A stretch of 64,000 nt of DNA from Arcticibacterium luteifluviistationis (GCF_003258705.1 NZ_CP029480.1:2232001-2296000); one strand, 5' to 3'; shown: positions 18,389-28,307, counted from the first letter of the stretch. Numbers and translations: made by a program. The notes: a model not told the origin generated them from the sequence alone.

Positions 18389-18859
18389 ATGGCAACTGGA
18401 AAATTAGACGTCATCGACCACAAGTTATTAGAAATTTTACAACGCAACGGTAAAATCACAAATGCACAACTTTCTAAAGATGTAGGCTTATCGCCGGCAC
18501 CTACCTTGGAAAGAGTAAAAAAACTAGAACAATCAGGAATAATAGAAAGTTATCACGCCCAAGTTAACCGCCAAAAAGTGGGTTTAGGTGTTATAACTTT
18601 TGTACAAGTCACCCTGAAAGGGCATCAAAAAACTATCATTGACGCCTTTGTTACTAAAATAAATAGTGTTCCTGAGATTATTGAATGTCATCACGTTACT
18701 GGCTCTTGCGATTTTCTTTTGAAAGTTATAGCTCAAGACATAAGTAACTACCAAGAACTCATAATGGATACCATCAATGAGATTGATGTAGTTTCTAGTA
18801 CACAAACAATGGTTATTCTTCAAACTATAAAGAATAGCAAAGTATTACCGATTCCTTAA
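18389..18859 (+). CDS. Lrp/AsnC-family transcriptional regulator
   Basis: A 156-residue regulator. Residues 5-60 form the winged HTH (LDVIDHKLLEILQRNGKITNAQLSKDVGLSPAPTLERVKKLE). Residues 70-150 form the RAM effector-binding domain (GVITFVQVTLKGH; ECHHVTGSCDFLLKVIAQD). Family members bind amino acids and control amino-acid metabolism or transport, often including themselves. The effector cannot be read from sequence. An AT palindrome and a good promoter precede it. Its last 15 bases overlap the end of the convergent TPR gene. Confidence 0.92.
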   Translation: MATGKLDVIDHKLLEILQRNGKITNAQLSKDVGLSPAPTLERVKKLEQSGIIESYHAQVNRQKVGLGVITFVQVTLKGHQKTIIDAFVTKINSVPEIIECHHVTGSCDFLLKVIAQDISNYQELIMDTINEIDVVSSTQTMVILQTIKNSKVLPIP

Positions 18860-20077
18860 TCTACGCTTTTTCTTAGCTTCGGTAATTTTCTTTTTCAAAG
18901 TCTTAATCCGCTCTTTTGCAGTTTTGTAAGAGGCGGATTTCTTTTGTTTGGTGTCTATAATCAGTTTATATTTCCTTGCCGCCGTCAAAAAATCTCCCTC
19001 GTCCATAGCGAAATCACCCAAAGCTAGCAGAGACCCTAAATAATAGCCAGACTCTTCTGAATCATTACTTTGTGCAAACTCAGTACACTTTTGATAGTAA
19101 AATTTAGCCGCCCCTATGTCTTTATTATAATTTTGATTTACATATCCCAAAATATAAGCTCCATACCTACCCTCATTAGCGGTGTAACCATACTTATTGG
19201 TTGCTATATTGTCCAACAGCTCCTTTGCATAAGTTTCAGCTTCTCGCATTCTGCCTAGTACAAAACTACTTCTAGCGGCATAACGGTGAAAGAATGAGTT
19301 ATTAGGATATAAAGCATGCATTTGATTTGATAACTGCCTTGCCTTCTCATGTTGACCTTCCATGGCATAAATTTGAACCAAAAAATAACGAGCCTCCATT
19401 CGTGTATAAAATGCATTACGACTTACATTCTCTAATTGAGTTATGCCTAAGTTTTTATCTCCTTTCTTGAAAAAAGTCAAAAGCGGTTTCAGTGATTTAT
19501 AATTCTCAGCAATCCATTTAGAATAGAAGTTATATAAGCCATCCCCAAAAATAAGTTCTGGATTTATGGAATCGTCTCCCCTACTGAGTTCTACATATTT
19601 CAAGGCTTGTTTACCCGCCCAAGCAGCTTTAACCCAATTCTCTCTTTCGGCATAAAGCCTACCTTTAAAAGCATAAGAAGCAGCCAAAAAGAAAGCAGCC
19701 TCATTATTTCCTTTATCTTCTTTCAATAAATCAGACGCTAAGTTTATGCTTTTATCCATGTAACCATGAATAACTTCATCATATTTTTTAACGCCTGTGT
19801 CAGGCACTAGCCTCCACCAGTAATTAAGACCAACTAAGAAAAAGCCTATGGGATGATGTGGGTATTTCACCAAAAGCCACTTAAACTCTCGCTCCGACTC
19901 ATAGAAGTTAAAATTATACATGTAATCTATAGCGGCTGTAGTTTCTATTTGAATAGCCCTATCGGTCAAAAGCCTTGCTGGCCGTTCTTTCTCTTTTTCA
20001 AAAACATCATAGATTTGAGCCGAAGCTTGTAAAACAGGTAGACTTAGTAAAACTAATAGTCTAAAAAGTATCTTCAT
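18845..20077 (-). CDS. Secreted tetratricopeptide-repeat protein
   Basis: A 410-residue protein with an N-terminal signal peptide (FRLLVLLSLPVLQASAQ). The rest is helical and reads as degenerate TPR units, for example YNFNFYESEREFKWLLVKYPHHPIGFFLVGLNYW, HEKARQLSNQMHALYPNNSFFHRYAARS and GDFLTAARKYKLIIDTKQ. It closes with a very basic tail (KTLKKKITEAKKKRRLRNR). Probably a periplasmic scaffold or lipoprotein-associated factor. No enzymatic motif seen. It is divergent from hpt, with 96 bases between. Confidence 0.75.
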   Translation of the reverse strand: MKILFRLLVLLSLPVLQASAQIYDVFEKEKERPARLLTDRAIQIETTAAIDYMYNFNFYESEREFKWLLVKYPHHPIGFFLVGLNYWWRLVPDTGVKKYDEVIHGYMDKSINLASDLLKEDKGNNEAAFFLAASYAFKGRLYAERENWVKAAWAGKQALKYVELSRGDDSINPELIFGDGLYNFYSKWIAENYKSLKPLLTFFKKGDKNLGITQLENVSRNAFYTRMEARYFLVQIYAMEGQHEKARQLSNQMHALYPNNSFFHRYAARSSFVLGRMREAETYAKELLDNIATNKYGYTANEGRYGAYILGYVNQNYNKDIGAAKFYYQKCTEFAQSNDSEESGYYLGSLLALGDFAMDEGDFLTAARKYKLIIDTKQKKSASYKTAKERIKTLKKKITEAKKKRRLRNR

Positions 20078-20173
20078 AAATTTAGAATCGGTGAATTCTG
20101 TTCAAATATCCTCTCATAAGATAGAAATAGCTAATTTTTTCCTTTATTGGATAAATAAATCAATTGGTATTTA

Positions 20174-20704
20174 ATGAGAACGATAAAAGGCAAGCAGTTT
20201 GTACCTTTAATTACTAAAGAAGTTTTAGATAAGAAAATAAAAGAGCTGGCCCTCCAGTTAGAAAAAGACTTCGATGGAAAAGACCCGCTTTTTGTGGGGG
20301 TTTTAAATGGTTCTTTTATGTTTCTTTCGGAGCTATTTAAAAATATCAAAATGGCTTGTGAGGTAAGCTTTGTAAAAGTAAAATCTTATCAAGAGATGAG
20401 CTCTACCGGCCAAGTAAAAGAGTTAATTGGTCTTAGTGAAAATATTGAAAACCGGCATGTGGTGATTGTAGAAGACATTATTGACACGGGTAACACCATG
20501 AAAGAAATTCTTCCTGCCTTTCATAAACAAAACCCAGCTTCTATTTCTATACTGACATTACTTCATAAAAAAGCTGCTACAGTAGTTCCTTTGAAAATTG
20601 ACTACGTAGGTTTTGAAGTTGAAAACAAATTCGTGATTGGTTTTGGTTTAGATTTTGACGGCTTGGGCCGAAATATTGACGAAATTATGATTTTAGCAGA
20701 ATGA
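20174..20704 (+). CDS. hpt: Hypoxanthine phosphoribosyltransferase
   Basis: A 176-residue purine-salvage enzyme that makes IMP (and possibly GMP) from the free base and PRPP. Visible hallmarks are FVGVLNGSFMFLSEL (pyrophosphate loop), VSFVKVKSYQEMSSTGQVKEL (flexible loop), the PRPP-binding signature VVIVEDIIDTGNTM, and the C-terminal base-binding strand KFVIGFGLDFDGLGRN. Length is normal for the bacterial enzyme. It converges on the ABC ATPase gene with one base between stop codons. Confidence 0.95.
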   Translation: MRTIKGKQFVPLITKEVLDKKIKELALQLEKDFDGKDPLFVGVLNGSFMFLSELFKNIKMACEVSFVKVKSYQEMSSTGQVKELIGLSENIENRHVVIVEDIIDTGNTMKEILPAFHKQNPASISILTLLHKKAATVVPLKIDYVGFEVENKFVIGFGLDFDGLGRNIDEIMILAE

Positions 20705-20705
20705 C

Positions 20706-21728
20706 TTAATCTATGTCAGCGTAGCGAAGTATGTCGAAAAGGACGTCATCTCCAATGTCATAAGTCTCCATTGTGAAACACTTTAAAGTTTCTGTTTCAA
20801 TTTCCAAGGTTAATTCCTTGTAAACACCTCTCCCTGTTACAGCGGTAATGTTAGCCTTGTGTTTTCCTGAAAAGGAAATCTTAATTGCCTCAGGGCGGAT
20901 AAGCAATCTCTTTTTTGGCGTCGTAATTCCAAATAAGTGAGAAGCTATATCACGCTTGAATACATTAAATTCACCTGAAATAGATGCCTCATAAGTAGTG
21001 CTAGGGTAATTATAAACCTTTAGAGGTTCATCTATCTGCGTTATTTTTCCTTTTTTAAGAATAGCCAACTGGTCTGCTGTCCCAAAAACATCTGAGATAT
21101 CATGCGTTACAAAAATGCAGGCCATGTTTTCTTCAGCCACCAATTGCTTTACCTCTTCTTTTAGCGTGCTTTTATTCTTGTAATCCAAATTACTAAAAGG
21201 CTCGTCCAATAATAGTAAAGAAGGCTCATCAGCCAAAGCTCTTGCAATGGCCGCTCGCTGCTGCTCTCCCTCTGAGGAGTGTCTAGGAAGTTGATGCTCT
21301 GCTTTTTTCAAACCAGTTACTTTCAAAAGTTTTTCTACTCTTTCCGCTTTATACTCATCGTTAAAAAAACGAAGTTCGTACTCAATATTTTCTCTCAAAG
21401 AAATATTTGGGAAAAGAGGATTATCCTGCCGGACAATTTTAATTTTAGGATGGCCAGGAATCAATTTCCCTGATGGAGGAGTTATACTTTCAGAATCAAT
21501 AAGCAAGCTACCCGAATTGGGTTCCAGTAGGCCTGCAATAAGCTTTAATATGGTCGATTTCCCCGAACCACTTTGACCTAAAAGTGCTAAAATCTGATGT
21601 TTCTTTAAGGATAAAGAAACATCGTCAACAATTTTATTATCCTCAATACTAAAATTGAGATTCTGCACTTCCAGTACTTTTGTCAAATCCTGCGTTAAAT
21701 TAATTTCGGTAATAATAAGCAATTCCAA
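20706..21728 (-). CDS. ABC transporter ATP-binding protein, orphan
   Basis: A protein of up to 340 residues. Walker A is GQSGSGKST, the signature is HSSEGEQQRAAIARAL (an SSEGEQ variant of LSGGQ), Walker B is LLLLDEPFSNLD, and the switch His is in VTHD. A C-terminal TOBE-like region (about 265-340, RLLIRPEAIKISF) places it with the CysA/FbpC/PotA-type importers of inorganic ions or polyamines. No permease or binding-protein gene lies beside it. Both plausible starts are TTG codons (21728 or 21686); the second gives MTKVLEVQNLNF and fits homologues better. Divergent from the Nudix regulator. Confidence 0.88.
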   Translation of the reverse strand: MELLIITEINLTQDLTKVLEVQNLNFSIEDNKIVDDVSLSLKKHQILALLGQSGSGKSTILKLIAGLLEPNSGSLLIDSESITPPSGKLIPGHPKIKIVRQDNPLFPNISLRENIEYELRFFNDEYKAERVEKLLKVTGLKKAEHQLPRHSSEGEQQRAAIARALADEPSLLLLDEPFSNLDYKNKSTLKEEVKQLVAEENMACIFVTHDISDVFGTADQLAILKKGKITQIDEPLKVYNYPSTTYEASISGEFNVFKRDIASHLFGITTPKKRLLIRPEAIKISFSGKHKANITAVTGRGVYKELTLEIETETLKCFTMETYDIGDDVLFDILRYADID

Positions 21729-21787
21729 ATTTGAAGTCTTATGTTTAAACCAAAATCTTAAAAAAAAGAACTACCCTACTCCCTACT

Positions 21788-22495
21788 ATGCTTGAATTAT
21801 ACAGCGAACAAACCAAATGTTTAGTGGCTTTGGATTCTATAATCTTTGGTTTTGATGGCTCTAAACTTAAGCTCTTACTTGTAAAAAGGGGGATTGAAGA
21901 AAGTAAAAACGTTTGGTCTCTTATGGGTGGGTGGCTTCAGCCAAACGAAGGCCTTGACCAAGCCGCCAATAGAATTTTAGAGAATCAAACAGGATTGCAA
22001 AATGTTTACTTGGAACAGGTTAACACATTTGGAGCACCTGACCGAGACCCCGTTGAGAGAACAGTTTCTGTAACATACTTTGCCCTTATTAATGTAGCTG
22101 ATTACGACCTTTTTAATACTAAGGCTGAACAAGCCAAATGGTTTGATTTTGACGATTTACCTGAACTTCTTTTTGACCATGAGCAAATGGTTAAAAACGC
22201 TATTCAAAGGTTAAGAAACAAAGCGGCCTTTCATCCTTTAGGTTTTGAGCTACTTCCCGAAAAATTCACTCTTCCTCAACTTCAAGTTCTTTATGAGGCG
22301 ATTTTTGATATGCCTTTTGACAAAAGAAACTTTAGCAGAAAGATTCTTTCTAGTGGTTTACTAACCAAGCTTGATGAAAAGCAAAAAGGGTTTTCAAAAA
22401 AAGGAGCTTATTTATACAAACTGAACTCGCAAACTTCCGAAAAAGCTGCGAGTTCAATTCTATATTTCGTTCCTAGTATCGATTCCTTACTTTAA
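21788..22495 (+). CDS. Nudix-related transcriptional regulator (NrtR/AraR-like) with degenerate Nudix box
   Basis: A 235-residue protein with an N-terminal Nudix domain (VALDSIIFGFDGSKLKLLLVKRG) and a C-terminal winged-helix domain (LPQLQVLYEAIFDMPFDKRNFSRKIL), the NrtR architecture. The Nudix box reads GWLQPNEGLDQAANRILENQTGL. The GX5E part is present, but the REUXEEXGU part has Ile, Asn and Gln where the catalytic and metal-binding Glu residues should be, so hydrolysis is unlikely. NrtR proteins sense ADP-ribose, and a Bacteroides relative senses arabinose. The ligand here is unknown. Its last nine bases overlap the end of the convergent surface-protein gene. Confidence 0.85.
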   Translation: MLELYSEQTKCLVALDSIIFGFDGSKLKLLLVKRGIEESKNVWSLMGGWLQPNEGLDQAANRILENQTGLQNVYLEQVNTFGAPDRDPVERTVSVTYFALINVADYDLFNTKAEQAKWFDFDDLPELLFDHEQMVKNAIQRLRNKAAFHPLGFELLPEKFTLPQLQVLYEAIFDMPFDKRNFSRKILSSGLLTKLDEKQKGFSKKGAYLYKLNSQTSEKAASSILYFVPSIDSLL

Positions 22496-25400
22496 ACTCT
22501 TTGTCTTCTTAAAGGTCATTGGCACACAAACTTCTGCTGGACAGCCACAAACAGCCTCAGGTACTAGTGTCACAAAGTCTTGGCTACAGCCATTACTATT
22601 AAACAACCTTACTGTAAAGTTTTGACCTCCTACTTTGTTTGCAATGTCTTTAATTACAACTCCATCAGCTGGAATAACCTGAGGTGTAGGATTAGTTCCC
22701 AGAGCTTCATCAAAGGTAGTTCCTTTAGATATCTGATAAGTTGTTCCTTCTTGACTCGGAACTACAATAACGTATCCATTATCTAAAACAGTAGCTCCTA
22801 AACATTCAGATGGAACACCAGTAATAGTTGCGGTAGGAATAGTATTAATAATAATTAAAACTTCCTCTGTATATGTACAACCAGTACTGCTAACATAAGT
22901 CACGAAGTAAGAGCCTGAATCTGCCAGAGTAGTGGCGTTTAAAACTAAATCTCCAGAACTCACTTCGGTTCCCTTAAAGGTCCATTTAACTGTATTCATA
23001 CCTACTGGATGCAAGTTCATAGAACCACCTTCACATAGTTCATATTGGCTTTCGAACTGTTCAATAAAAGTACAAACCACATCTTCGTCGTCCTCATTTG
23101 GAATTTCATCCAAGTTTCCTGGGGTAGAATTAGGGTCGAAACCATCTGCAGCAGAAATCTCCGCAAAGTTTTCATAATCAACTCCACCAAACAATGGTGA
23201 AATTTCAGCTTTGAAAGTAAATACACTGTCAGTACCAGAGGCCAAGCTAAATGCTCCCCAAACTATGGTATCTCTTGCTACTACCCCACCTCCTGAAATG
23301 CTATCAATATTTATCAATCCATTAGGAAGATAATCTTTAACATATACATTCGTCACAGTATCGGACCCTGAATTTGATACGGTTATTGTGTAAACCACAA
23401 CCTCTCCAACACTCGGTTTTGTTGTACTAATTTCCTTGGTTAAACTCAAGTCCATCTGTTGATACATGATAGTAATAACCGCAGTGTCTGACAGGCCGGT
23501 AGCATTCTCCACTAATTCATAAACTATTGGCGTTGGCTGACCGTAAAATGTATCTTCTGGTGTGAATGTTACTTCACCTGTCAATGTATCATAAACAAAC
23601 GTTCCTTCTCCTGCTACCACTAGTGAGTCTTGGATGCCTGCTGTTGCTGGGTCTAAGTCTATTGTGATATCTGTCAAGTCTACTATTAAGCTTCCGTCAC
23701 TCAGGCTGTCGTTCTCGATGATGTTCAAGGTCACTGTAGTTCCTACTACATTGTCCAAGTCTTCATCATTGACCGCTACTGGCGGCTCTTCTACATATGT
23801 TATCGTAATCGTTGCTGTGCTATCTAAACCTGTTTGGTTTTCAATAAGCGTGTAATTGATTACCGATGGGTCGGTTGTAAATCCTACTTCTGGAGTAAAT
23901 GTTACTTCACCTGTCAAGGTATCGTAAACAAACGTTCCTTCTCCTGCTACCACTAGTGAGTCTTGGATGCCTGCTGTCGCTGGGTCTAAATCTACTGTGA
24001 TATCAGTCAAGTCAACTATTAAGCTTCCGTCAGATAAGCTGTCATTAGCGATGATGTTCAAGGTCACTGTAGTTCCTACTACATTACCCAGGTCTTCATC
24101 ATTAACCGCTACTGGTGGCTCTTCTACATATGTTATCGTAATCGTCGCTGTGCTATCTAAACCTGTTTGATTTTCAATTAGCGTATAGTTGATTACTGTT
24201 GGGTCCGTTGTAAATCCTACTTCTGGTGTGAAGGTGACTTCACCTGTCAAGGTATCATAAACAAACGTTCCTTCTCCTGCTACCACTAGTGAGTCTTGAA
24301 TTCCCGCTGTCGCTGGGTCTAAGTCTAGTGTGATATCGGTCAAGTCAACTATTAAGCTTCCGTCACTCAGGCTGTCGTTCTCGATGATGTTCAAGGTCAC
24401 TGTAGTTCCTACTACATTGTCCAAATCTTCATCATTAACCGCTACTGGTGGCTCTTCTACATATGTTATCGTAATCGTCGCTGTGCTATCTAAACCTGTT
24501 TGATTTTCAATTAGCGTATAGTTGATTACTGATGGGTCCGTTGTGAATCCTACCTCTGGTGTGAAGGTGACTTCACCTGTCAAGGTATCATAAACAAACG
24601 TTCCTTCTCCGGCTACCACTAGTGAATCTTGGATACCTGCTGTCGCTGGGTCTAAGTCTATTGTGATATCGGTCAAGTCAACTATTAAGCTTCCGTCACT
24701 CAGGCTGTCGTTCTCGATGATGTTCAAGGTCACTGTAGTTCCTACTACATTGTCCAAGTCTTCATCATTGACCGCTACTGGTGGCTCTTCTACATATGTT
24801 ATCGTAATCGTTGCTGTGCTATCTAAACCGGTTTGATTTTCAATTAGCGTGTAGTTGATTACTGATGGGTCCGTTGTAAATCCTACTTCTGGGGTGAAGG
24901 TTACTTCACCTGTCAAGGTATCATAAACAAACGTTCCTTCTCCTGCTACCACTAGTGAGTCTTGGATACCCGCTGTTGCTGGGTCTAAGTCTATTGTGAT
25001 ATCGGTCAAGTTAACTATTAAGCTTCCGTCACTCAGGCTATCATTCTCGATGATGTTAAAGGTCACTGTAGTTCCTACTACATTGTCCAAGTCTTCATCA
25101 TTGACCGCTACTGGTGGCTCTTCTACATACGTTATCGTAATCGTCGCTGTGCTATCTAAACCTGTTTGGTTTTCGATTAGCGTGTAGTCGATTGGTGTTG
25201 GGTCGGTTGTAAATCCTACTTCTGGGATGAATGTTACTTCACCTGTTAAGGTATCGTAAACAAACGTTCCTTCTCCTGCTACCACTAGTGAGTCTTGGAT
25301 ACCCGCTGTTGCTGGGTCTAAGTCTATTGTGATATCAGTCAAGTCAACTATTAAGCTTCCGTCACTCAGACTATCATTCTCGATGATGTTCAAGGTCACG

Positions 25401-26906
25401 GTAGTTCCTACTACATTATCCAAATCTTCATCATTGACCGCTACTGGCGGCTCTTCTACATATGTTATCGTAATTGTCGCTGTGCTATCTAAACCGGTTT
25501 GATTTTCAATTAGCGTGTAGTTGATTACTGATGGGTCGGTCGTGAAGCCTACTTCTGGTGTGAAGGTCACTTCACCTGTCAAGGTATCGTAAACAAACGT
25601 TCCTTCTCCTGCTACCACTAGTGAGTCTTGGATGCCTGCTGTTGCTGGGTCTAAGTCTACCTTGATGTCTGTTGGAATTGGATTATTACCATTTGACAAA
25701 GTATCATTTGAAATAATATCAAGCGTTACACTTGTACCGACTATGTTATTCAAATCTTCGTCATCCACGGCAACCACATCTTGTCCGATTTCCAATACTT
25801 CATCCGCAGTCGGGTCTATAAGAATTCCACTTATAGGTGTTCCCGTTGCTGTCGCAGTATTTAAAATATCCACACCTGCTGCAATATCTGCTGAGCTAAC
25901 GATGTATTCCGAAGTCCAAGTAGCTACTTGCCCAGGAGCCAGTGAATCAACTAATTCATCTAGACCAGTATCTATTCCTGTCGTGCTCTGCAATGTAATC
26001 GTTCCTAAAGGATTAGTTCCACTATGAACATCCGTCACGTTAACATCCAGAATTGTAACATTACCTTTATTTTCTACGTGATAAGTGTAAGTAATTAACT
26101 GACCTTCATATACATCCGTAGTGTCGTCTGCCACTTTCGTTAGAGAAAGCACTGGATTCGAATTGATTGGCGTTCTCGCGGTATCTGCTTTTGGTGTTGG
26201 TAACTCTGTTGTCGTTACAACAGCATTGTTTACCAATTCTGCTCCTGCATCAATGTCGGCTTGCGTTACGGCATAGCTAATCGTGTACGTCCATGTTTCA
26301 GTCGTATCTAGGATGTTGTTACTATTGATACTCTCCGTTGCTCCTGGTAGGATACCTACGGCACCGTTTGGTAAAGTGTCGCTTACGACTACGTTTGTAA
26401 GACTTACGTTACCAGTATTCGTTACTACAATCGTGTAATCAATGTCACCTGGTTTCGTTACTGGATTCTCGCCACCTACTTGCGTTTTCACTATCGTCAA
26501 GCTTGGTGTTTGACTTGTTGGCGTTCTCGCGGTATCTGATTTTGGTGTTGGTAATTCTGTCGTTGTTACAACAGCATTGTTTATCAATTCCGCTCCGGCA
26601 TCAATGTCGGCTTGCGTTACGGCATAGCTAATCGTGTACGTCCAAGTTTCGGTCGTATCTAATACGTTGTTCGTATTAATGTTTTCTGATACTGTTGATA
26701 GTGTTCCTACTGTTCCGTTTGGTAAAGTATCACTTACTACTACGTTCGTTAAGCTGATATTACCTGTGTTCGTCACGACTACTTCATAGTCGATGTTTCC
26801 TGGTTTTGTTACCGTTGTTTCTCCACCTACTTGCGTCTTAACGATTGTCAAGCTTGGTGTTTGACTTGTTGGCGTTCTCGCGGTATCTGATTTTGGTGTT
26901 GGTAAT
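22487..26906 (-). pseudogene. Large repetitive surface protein, 5' end lost
   Basis: About 1,470 codons remain. From the surviving N-terminal side there are DUF11/conserved-repeat modules (VVVTNTGNISLTNVVVSDTLPNG), then seven tandem modules of about 111 residues beginning VAVNDEDL and ending TITYVEEPP, then another DUF11 module (LSLTKEISTTKPSVGE). PKD/Ig-like segments and a Cys-rich C-terminus (CGCPAEVCVP) follow. No signal peptide remains: upstream the frame continues through LPTP and then meets TAA exactly where unrelated group II intron sequence begins. The normal start is therefore missing, and the TTG at 26851 is not a credible start. Family members are secreted adhesin-like proteins. 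A mis-joined assembly in repeats is the main alternative. Confidence 0.7.
23460..25790 (-). repeat. Seven tandem ~333-bp repeats inside the surface-protein gene
   Basis: Seven in-frame units of about 111 codons. The central five are nearly identical at the DNA level, differing at scattered third positions and a few substitutions (TDITIDL, TDITLDL, TDITVDL). The first and last units are more divergent. This is the pattern of recent unequal recombination. Confidence 0.9.
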
Positions 26907-26907
26907 T

Positions 26908-26978
26908 ATACGAGACCCGTACGTACGGTGGTGTGAGAGGCGTACCGTAGGCTTTACGGCTTACGGCCGTCTACTCGA
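26908..26978 (+). mobile_element. 3' fragment of a group II intron (partial domain V plus domain VI)
   Basis: The stretch contains CCGTACGTACGGTGGTGTGA, which resembles the 3' half of bacterial group II domain V and its following joint. A GC-rich stem-loop follows (CGTAGGCTTTACGGCTTACG region, domain VI), ending in CTACTCGA(TT), a typical intron 3' end. The 5' half of domain V and everything upstream (ribozyme core, reverse transcriptase) are missing. It abuts the truncated surface-protein gene on the left and the end motif of a cassette-like unit on the right. Orientation is plus. Confidence 0.65.
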
Positions 26979-28046
26979 TTATCAGCTTTTACTTTTAATT
27001 AATTTCACATTTCGCATTTCTTTATCTAAACATATCATATCTGAATCATAACCAAAATGAATTGGAAACCAATCTTCAATATGTCTTTCATTTACTGCAA
27101 AACCATTAGAATCAATTTCACTGAAATATTTCCTATTTGATTCGTTATCCTTTCGGTAAGCCAAGATATCTGGGTTGTTCCATATTATTGCATGAGTAAA
27201 TTCTGATTCAATAAGTCTTTCTGTTTCTTTTGATATGACACTTGAATTAAGATTTCCCGTTTTATATATTTCAAATTTATACTTGGGCGAAGGCGGTTCG
27301 TGGCTTGTTGTCCAATAGTAAGCAAATATTTGATTATTTTTTATTACCAATTTGTTTGATAGATAATGATGCCATTTGTAAAGTGGAACATCGAAATTTT
27401 GAATTAAAGTTGTATCATTTTCAAAGTTAAACTTGAATAGGTTGCATTTGTATGGAGCTCCTAAGGATATTGCGGAAAGATATAGTTCATCATTATGAAC
27501 TAGAATATCAGCATTTAAATCTAAATATTTAGTTACGAGAATTGATGTTTTAAGCTCTGGAATACTCTTTTGATTTGTCTGTGTTTCAAAATTAATTACT
27601 GATTTTTTACCAGTTTTTTCTCTCTGATGTTGATAGTTTAAGTCTCTAAGTGCCACCCAATTCAGAGAGTTATTATATTCATAGCTCAGTATTCTTCTGA
27701 TATCTGATTTCTCCCAGATTGTAAGTTTTGTAAAGCTAAATTGGTTATGGTTAATTTCAATTTCGAACCAATGAGTATTAAATCCTTGGTATTTCCAATT
27801 CTTAAGTTCAGTTGTATGTGTGGTATATACAGAAATAAGAATTTTAGTGCTTTCAATGTGATGAAAATCTGCACCCCAAATTTGAATGTTTTCAAATTTG
27901 TACTCTTTTACTTGATTCAGATTTCCATCGAGTATTGAAAGAGTTTTATTGCTATAAATACCACTGATTATAAGATAGTGATTTTGAAATTGCTCAATAT
28001 GTGATATTAAGTTTGTGTCCATTTTTCTTGGTCAAATTGCTGATAA
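26979..28046 (-). other. Cassette-like unit 1 (integron-cassette geometry)
   Basis: Read on the minus strand, the unit starts in GTTATCAGC (28047-28039). The sequence overlapping the gene's stop codon reads GCTGATAA (26986-26979), the reverse complement of that start. In integron cassettes the first bases are complementary to the R'' core site after the gene, so a circular form rebuilds a paired site. The far side of the end site is replaced by the group II intron fragment. Pairing is observed; the integron interpretation is inferred. Confidence 0.4.
26982..28022 (-). CDS. Hypothetical protein, cassette-borne, AT-rich
   Basis: A 346-residue soluble protein without signal peptide or membrane segment. 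I do not recognise its family. It has many short beta-strand-like stretches punctuated by aromatic and polar residues (YLIISGIYSNKTLSILDG; TKYLDLNADILVHNDELYLSAI; NKLVIKNNQIFAYYWTTS; SEIDSNGFAVNERHIEDWFP), compatible with a beta-propeller. Base composition is visibly more AT-rich than in neighbouring housekeeping genes, suggesting transfer. The ATG at 28022 lies just inside a repeat-bounded unit, and the TGA stop overlaps the other boundary motif. Confidence 0.6.
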   Translation of the reverse strand: MDTNLISHIEQFQNHYLIISGIYSNKTLSILDGNLNQVKEYKFENIQIWGADFHHIESTKILISVYTTHTTELKNWKYQGFNTHWFEIEINHNQFSFTKLTIWEKSDIRRILSYEYNNSLNWVALRDLNYQHQREKTGKKSVINFETQTNQKSIPELKTSILVTKYLDLNADILVHNDELYLSAISLGAPYKCNLFKFNFENDTTLIQNFDVPLYKWHHYLSNKLVIKNNQIFAYYWTTSHEPPSPKYKFEIYKTGNLNSSVISKETERLIESEFTHAIIWNNPDILAYRKDNESNRKYFSEIDSNGFAVNERHIEDWFPIHFGYDSDMICLDKEMRNVKLIKSKS

Positions 28047-28237
28047 CGTTAAGTATAAGAAATCGTAGGGCAGGTGATAAGCACTTTCGTTTCGGTTTAT
28101 TACTTAGCTAAATATAAATATTTTGCTTTTATCTTTTCTTCTATAAACGCCAAATTTTATATTTAGCGGACTTTGTAAATATTCACAGACCTTTCGGTTT
28201 AGCAAAAACGCCCTATGTTTTTTATACGTTGTTGAAC
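28045..28237 (-). repeat. Long imperfect palindrome, attC-like
   Basis: The outer arms 28045-28071 and 28210-28233 pair (AACGTTAAGTATAAGA... with ...TTTTTATACGTTGTT; both end in GTAGGGC/GCCCTA). An inner pair also matches (TAGCTAAATATAAATATTTTG and CAAATTTTATATTTAGCGGA) around 28105-28180. On the minus strand the outer right end reads GTTCAAC, which fits the attC R'' consensus RYYYAAC. The left end reads GTTATCA, only partly fitting GTTRRRY. At about 190 bp it is longer than most attC sites. An alternative is a MITE-like repeat. Confidence 0.55.
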
Positions 28238-28307
28238 TCAACCCAAGGTAGCTAAAGCCTTTATAATTAGAGAGCCTTAACTTAATTACTCACCAAATAT
28301 TATAGTG

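Noticed and set aside
23634-25187. Several plus-strand open frames with similar products
   Set aside because: They are antisense shadows of the tandem repeats in the surface-protein gene, which is why they resemble each other.
23460-25790. Possible CRISPR array from regular repeats
   Set aside because: The repeats are ~333 bp, in frame and coding for protein modules; there are no short repeats with unique spacers and no cas genes.
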